Part shown: in pieces, positions 22,801-27,927 of the stretch
How positions within the stretch are numbered: the stretch's first letter is position 1
Layout: each line of letters starts with the position of its first letter
The notes under the pieces: generated by a model
Told to the model about the DNA's origin: nothing
What the model saw: only the letters and a program-made list of their open reading frames with translations
Databases searched by the model: none
Assembly: GCA_001970855.1 (NCBI GenBank)
Contig: LSSN01002942.1
Coordinates: 1-27,927, forward strand
Origin: Smittium culicis
Taxonomy: Eukaryota > Kickxellomycota > Harpellomycetes > Harpellales > Legeriomycetaceae
DNA length: 27,927 nucleotides
Direction of reading: 5' to 3'
Translations under genes and position numbers: made by a program

Positions 22801-25147
22801 TTAAATGTATGGTTTGTAAGAAATCTTTTTGGTTAATGTCGTTTTTGGGTTGTGTGGAAATAAGTCGCCCCATTGAACTTTTCTCGCGTCGCGGTAAGAC
22901 TGGTTCGAGTGCGATTTCGTGAAAATTCTACGCTCTGTATCGCCATTTGAAGAGCAGACGTCTACAAGAACATGGCCACTGCGCTTCATAGCAGGTAGCA
23001 ATAAGCGAGGCCATGAATACGACTCGCTAATTAAAGTATCTTCTGTAGATTTCTCTTCATCATCCTGTAGTAGCTCGTTATCTACGTGGTTTCTGGAATC
23101 AGAATTTTGATCGTTCTTTGAGTCGAGAGGTTTAGGACTTCCAATGGTTTTTTTTGATGCCAAGCTTGGGCGTGGGCCTCTACGGATAACTAAGTATGAA
23201 TATTTTGTGTCCTCTTCGTTAATTTTTGCGTGCTTTGATTTCATCTAAAACAAAAATTTTATTAAAATATAAATATTTACCAGGTTATATAGATAAGTGT
23301 TTTATAGATAGAATGATAACGAGAAATGCAACTATTCAACAAAAATTCATTGAATTAATTGAATAGTTTATATATATAAAAAGAATTTATAAAAAATAAA
23401 TAACTTACTGTCATTTCTGGGCGTTGAACTCTTTGAGAAAAATGGCAGAAAGTAAGTGTAGCATCCAATGGGCAAACTTTCTCGTGAGGGCACTATATGA
23501 GAGATTATCATTGAGCAAACCCGTTAGATAAATGTTGAAAGAAATGATTCGAATAAATGATTGCTACATAAAAAAAAAACTCAAAATATTCATTTAGTTA
23601 TAGATAAAGGTATTTACAGGAGAGAAGAAATGGAAATCGCTTGAAGCATCTAAGCTTTCTTCTGACTGTTTCTTTGCTGTATGATTTGTAAAGTCTGTAG
23701 AAGCATTATCTGATTCTTCGCCTAGTACGGGCTCAGAGTCTTTTTTTCTAGCCACAAAATATTTTCTAGCATCAGAAATATATTTAGCGCCTAGAGGTGT
23801 TCCTCTTTCAATTAGAATAAGGAAATCAGTTGTCTGAGACCACAAATTCTCCAAGGTTGATTTTCGCAGCTCATCGCTGAAAAGTTCCGATAAAGTGAAG
23901 CTAGATACTACCATATTGTAACTAGTGTTGGATTTCGCAGAAAGGAATCTACTGAACTTAATTTCATTAGTTTGTAAGTCATTTTTTGATAATTCAACTA
24001 AACTTTCAGCAACTTGAAGCATTGGATCAGAAACATCAACACCATGGTATTGACTGATTTTATCGCCCCAGAATTCATTCGCTGGCCTATTCATTATAAT
24101 TAAGGTTAGTATCAATAAAATCAAACCTTAAATTTATGAATAGTGGTATGCTAAATTAAATCTTCAAATAACAAGTTTATAAAAAACTAACCATAAGCTT
24201 GATGCGGGTCCACATCCAAAATCAAGAATTTTTTCCGGGGAAAAGTTAGGAACACGCTTATAAATTTCTCTAAAAACGTTATATGTTATACTATATGAGG
24301 AAGGGAAAATGCTGGCTAAATAGGCATAGCTTTCACGTAAACCATAATCCAATTTATGAGGCGATATAGCGACTTCATTATTAAGCAAAGAGTATACAGG
24401 TTTAACATAGGGTTTAGGATTTGCGACTGCGACTCCATTAACGAAATTATCTCTCCCATCAGACTTGATTGATTTTTTCTTTTTTTCTTCTGGGATTATT
24501 CGTTCGGTTGATCTAATTGAATCTAGAATTCTAAGGGTATCTGTGCGAAGCAGTTTTTTATCTTTATCTAAATAAAAAATGCAAAAATTAAATTGAATAT
24601 GATTTTGAGAAAACTAAAAATGGTAAATATAAATTAAAAAATAGGATTAAAAATAAAAAATTAACCTTCTAAATACTTTGAAGTAGAATCTACAAGGAAC
24701 TTGGGTAATATAACCATGCTTATATATTTTCTGCCCAGGCGAATAGAGTCAGTACCTCTTAGAACAGGTTTTTTATTCTCAATATAGTTATCGTAATATT
24801 CTTTATAAAATTGATCGATAGATTCTACAGAATCTTTTACCAAAATGTCTGCGTCTGTGTCAGTAGGGAGTCTGGTAAAAATTAAAGAGTTCGTGAACGT
24901 AAAAAGGAATGCATAGTTAATAAAATATAAATACTAGAGACAAATAATTTTAAAACAAAATTATTATCCATTACCTATCTAGTCGGCTGTAAGGCGTGGG
25001 AGGAGGGTAAGTTTCAGAAGGATCAGCATTTTGATTTGTCACGGAAAAAGGGCCGGAAGGTATCTGTTTGATTAAGTTTATTCTTGATGTGAATAAGTGT
25101 CTCTTAGCTGCACAGTGCAGATTCGAGCGTATTCTGGCATTCATCAT
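22801..25147 (-). CDS. RSM22: Mitochondrial ribosome assembly factor Rsm22 (METTL17-like)
   Basis: Rsm22/METTL17 is a methyltransferase-fold, iron-sulfur protein that acts in assembly of the mitochondrial small ribosomal subunit. Exons in order of transcription are 24975-25147, 24666-24871, 24192-24567, 23618-24086, 23409-23492 and 22801-23244, giving 583 aa. The N-terminus (M-M-N-A-R-I-R-S-N-L, then K-R-H-L-F) is basic with few acids, as a mitochondrial presequence. The SAM-fold motif D-F-G-C-G-P is at 242-247, followed by the Y-H-G-V-D-V-S-D-P-M strand. The four cysteines expected to hold a 4Fe-4S cluster are all present: C409-P-H-E-K-V-C415-P, C424-H-F-S-Q-R and C533 in V-D-V-C. Y-S-Y-L-V-I-R-R-G and the final Y-R-D-A-R-K-x-x-W-G-D-L-F-P are also family hallmarks. 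About 50 mostly acidic residues are inserted between R-R-G-P-R-P and S-W-P-R-L. Exon phases all agree. A second in-frame ATG directly follows the first. Confidence 0.92.
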
Positions 25148-25422
25148 TTTTTACCAAGTTTAATAAATTAGTCGAAAAGAAGCATTAGTTTTGATAATAA
25201 AAAATTTTTTGATTTAAAGTTTTTCAAAATTTCGATTTCTAAAGTCTTTTTAAAATATGATCAAACTATTGGCGAATAATACTATCGTTTTTTCGTATGG
25301 AGAAATCATTGGCATTCGATCAGCTAAAAGCCGAAAAAAGTTTTATAATTTTTTTATATCAGCTTTAATTTTGTAAATATTTTTTATACAACTTATTTTT
25401 CTTTGACTTAAAAAACACAAAA
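25148..25422. promoter_or_regulatory. Bidirectional promoter region, RSM22 / CDC123
   Basis: Only 275 nt separate the two divergent start codons, so the genes must share promoter DNA. Two ATTGG cores occur (about 25269 and 25310). No clear TATA box stands out from the AT-rich background. Both products serve translation (mitochondrial and cytosolic), so co-regulation is conceivable but not shown. Confidence 0.5.
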
Positions 25423-26775
25423 ATGAAACCATCAGAGGATACAGTAAGCGATTTTGATATATTATCTTGGATTTTTACTTACCCTTCTTTTTATTTTCAG
25501 TGTATAAAAGTTCTAGATTTTATTTTGATTTTCGACTAATAATTTAACATCATATAGGATTATAACAGCTTATCTTTTGAAGAAGTTTGCCATTTTTCCT
25601 TCTCGAATTGGTTTAAAAAATATTCAAAGTACTCTATAAAGTCTATAGTTATTGATTTAGATTTCGATAATTTCTCACAGTACTTGTCCTCAGAAAGCAT
25701 ATTCCTACCCGATGACTCGTAATTCAATGTTATTAACTTCTTTTTATTTACTTTCTTGACATTTAATTTTTTTTTATTATTTGGATTAATGAAGCTTTAA
25801 TATATTTTTTCGTTAAAATTTATTTTTCTAAACACAGAATTGAGCCAAAGTATAACAAAGCTCATTTGGAAATCGATTCTTCTGATGTAAAATTTTCTCA
25901 TGGCTTTATTGAATTCTTAAAAAATAGCTTGTGTTGTAAATCCTACTAATATCTGATTTATATAGGACGAGTGGAGCGATCATGATGACGACATAATATC
26001 TGACAAAGACTCAGATATATCTAAACTATCGGATACAGAGTACTCCGATTCAGCTAAAAAGGTAGATTTCGACGAAGAAAAGATACTTCAAATTAAAAAT
26101 GCGATAAGCTCTTTAGGTGGAAAAGTTATTCCTAGAATGAATTGGAGTGCTCCTACTGATGCAGTTTGGATAGCCACTGGAAATACGCTTGAATGCGAAA
26201 ACGTGAGTCAAATATTACTGCTGCTTAAATCGAGTGATAAAATTTCAAATGATATGAGTAGCTACTGCGGCTGTAAAACACCATTTTCTTCACTTGAATT
26301 AAAGCCACAGCTTGTTTTAAGACAATCTTTTGATGTTGTACCATCGATGGTATTTAGATGCTACGTCAAAAACAAATATTTGATAGCAATATCTCAAATA
26401 GATTGTAGCTACTATGAGTTTTTGGATAATTTAGAAGATAAAATTGAAGATTTTATTTATGGATTTTTTGCTAGCATGGAGCCTTTTGGGTTAGATAATT
26501 ACTGTTTTGATCTATATTTAAATGCAAAAATAGACAGGGCTGTAATATTAGATTTTGATCCATGGTACAGCACAACAAGCCCATTATTATTTACTTGGGA
26601 CGAGCTAAACAATGCTGATTCATCTAAAGACTATGGACTAAGGCTGTTTCCTAAATCTATGAATATGGGATTAGGATCTGTTTTTAATACTTCAAAATAT
26701 TCTACTTCTCGATTCCCTGTTGAGCTAACTGCTGATTCATATTATGAAGCAAGCGAAAAGTTTTTTAAAAAATGA
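25423..26775 (+). CDS. CDC123: Cdc123, eIF2 assembly chaperone (ATP-grasp fold)
   Basis: Cdc123 promotes joining of eIF2 gamma and alpha and so controls translation initiation and cell-cycle entry. Exons are 25423-25443, 25558-25718, 25838-25886 and 25966-26775, giving 346 aa (yeast about 360). Exon 2 encodes the N-terminal C-H-F-S-F-S-N-W motif and S-I-V-I, then Q-Y-L-S-S-E-S-I-F-L-P. An acidic stretch follows (D-E-W-S-D-H-D-D-D), then M-N-W-S-A-P-T-D-A-V-W-I (135-146), L-V-L-R-Q-S-F and F-R-C-Y-V-K-N-K-Y-L-I-A-I-S-Q, and F-D-L-Y-L with I-L-D-F-D-P at 271-276. These are the family's ATP-grasp core motifs. The usual D-(F/I)-N-P metal motif reads D273-F-D275-P. The 7-codon first exon is the least certain part; an in-frame acceptor at 25500 would lead to a stop, so the acceptor at 25557 is chosen. 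Introns 2 and 3 begin GTAATT and GTAAAA. Confidence 0.93.
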
Positions 26776-27568
26776 TCTTTATTTTGAAGAGCATTATTAT
26801 TTTTTTATCTTTCGTCATACTCTTTTATAATATACATACAATATAATGCTTAATTATCCATCCCAATTGGATTAAATTATTTAGCGCCTTAAGACTGTTA
26901 TTTGCCTTTAAGTGATGGGATCTTTCCCTTAAGTGCATGCAATCTGTATCATTCACATGTCTATTTTAAAGCGAAAAGACATTCCATAAAATCTTCCTTA
27001 AAAATGATTTATTGATTCAGGAAAAAGATATTGGATAAAAAATTTTTCTATCAATTTAAAGCATAGGTTTGAATCGTCTTTATAATTACATTTAATTTTT
27101 CAACAATAAAAAAATCTAGCATAAAATATATACTTATACAGGCAAAGTCACTATAAAAATATATAACAATCGCACAATTTCCTTGAAACCAATAACATAT
27201 TACAGATTCTATAAAATAAAAACTGTTATGCAAAAAATTCGCTATGAACTAAATAAATATATTCTATGTGTTTATTTTATCAAGAGTATAAAATTTTAAT
27301 CTTTATAGCCCTAAGATACCTGGTTTATGAATTTAAATAACCCGTTGTATTAGCTTAATTATGGACGGAATCAATTTATATTATATTTAAGCGTTCAGAA
27401 GATTATTTATCCCACACTTTTGTTAAATTATAACAATTTTTTTATCAAGATATGTTTTATTTCTCACAGAATTAGCTATAATACATTTATACTTGAAGAT
27501 TAGATTTTCAAAAAAAAATTTTTGCCGAATGATATTGGGCGTACTTTTTTTTTTTTTGCTCAAAAAAA
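26776..27568. other. AT-rich region downstream of CDC123, no gene seen
   Basis: It holds the 3' flank of CDC123 and otherwise nothing I can assign. The minus-strand open frame at 27051-27233 (60 codons, Ile/Phe/Tyr-rich) looks like chance. No clear plus-strand AATAAA lies close behind the CDC123 stop. Confidence 0.6.
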
Positions 27569-27596
27569 GTTTATTAAACATAATTCAAAATAAGAA
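27569..27596 (-). repeat. Retroposon tail fragment, copy D
   Basis: About 28 nt matching the extreme 3' end of the dispersed repeat (TTGAATTATGTTTAATAAAC on the minus strand), followed on that strand by A-rich sequence (plus T run 27545-27557). This is the pattern of a severely 5'-truncated insertion with a poly(A) tail. The shortness makes it less certain than the other copies. Confidence 0.45.
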
Positions 27597-27809
27597 TATG
27601 TGAAACAGTATATTAATTAGCTGGTTTTAACCTCAGAGCTCTTTCAGAGAAATTTTTTGGAATATAAAGAAGCTTGCATCATTAAAATTTTTAATATAAA
27701 ATCTATTGTCTTTTATTTATATTTTATTTAGCTATTCATATTTAATTCCACTTTTTAATCAAGATAGTAAACTCGAATAAATTTTAGTTTTTTTTTATTT
27801 TTTTTTTTT
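27597..27809. other. Spacer between two retroposon fragments
   Basis: No gene seen. The right part is T-rich, forming the A-rich tail (on the minus strand) of copy C. Confidence 0.55.
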
Positions 27810-27927
27810 CAGAGAGTTTATTAAACATAATTTAAAAGTATACAAAAACAAATAAAAAAATATTTAAAATGCTAAAAAATATTAAAAAAATAGTTTTTCA
27901 ACCGACCCCCCTCCGCCGCTCTAGCAG
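27810..27927 (-). repeat. Retroposon 3' end, copy C, runs off the window
   Basis: Close match to copy A, cut by the window edge inside the GC-rich coding-like end. On the minus strand it reads L-L-E-R-R-R-G-V-G-stop, the AT-rich tail and AATAAACTCTCTG, and then a clear poly(A) tract (plus-strand T run 27788-27809). It is the best evidence that the family spreads through a polyadenylated RNA. The rest of the element, possibly including a polymerase, would lie to the right of the window. Confidence 0.7.

Overview
The window looks like part of a nuclear contig from an AT-rich fungus, probably an early-diverging lineage. Genes are split by short GT-AG introns (about 79-164 nt), several with a TACTAAT-like branch site close to the acceptor. 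The gene set is typically fungal: a peroxisomal Fox2 multifunctional enzyme ending in SKL, an Ent3-type epsin, cactin, Rsm22 and Cdc123. A gut-fungus-type (Harpellales-like) genome would fit, but this is a composition-based guess and the sequence does not decide it.

Layout: 1-12391 is a gene-poor, extremely AT-rich tract. It holds two truncated copies of a dispersed retroposon-like repeat, a possible broken ATP synthase epsilon-subunit copy (1167-1318) and a possible retrotransposon integrase scrap (10522-10620). From 12392 to 26775 there are five intron-containing protein genes: FOX2 (minus, 2 exons), an ENT3/CLINT1-like epsin (plus, 6 exons), cactin (plus, 5 exons), RSM22/METTL17-like (minus, 6 exons) and CDC123 (plus, 4 exons). 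From 26776 to 27927 the sequence is again AT-rich, with one tail-only fragment and one copy of the same repeat, which runs off the window end.

The five genes are unrelated housekeeping functions: peroxisomal beta-oxidation, Golgi/endosome vesicle coats, pre-mRNA splicing, mitochondrial ribosome assembly and eIF2 assembly. FOX2/ENT3 and RSM22/CDC123 are divergent pairs sharing upstream DNA. Cactin and RSM22 are convergent. I worked out exon joins by hand from splice consensus, reading-frame continuity and family conservation; they all keep frame.

I found no convincing new biological system. The items most worth a second look are the ATP15-like relic, the dispersed repeat family with its conserved C-terminal reading frame and poly(A)-type tail, an Asn-to-Asp change at the metal-binding motif of Cdc123, the iron-sulfur cysteines plus acidic insert in Rsm22, and the repeated ATTGG motifs in the FOX2-ENT3 intergenic region.
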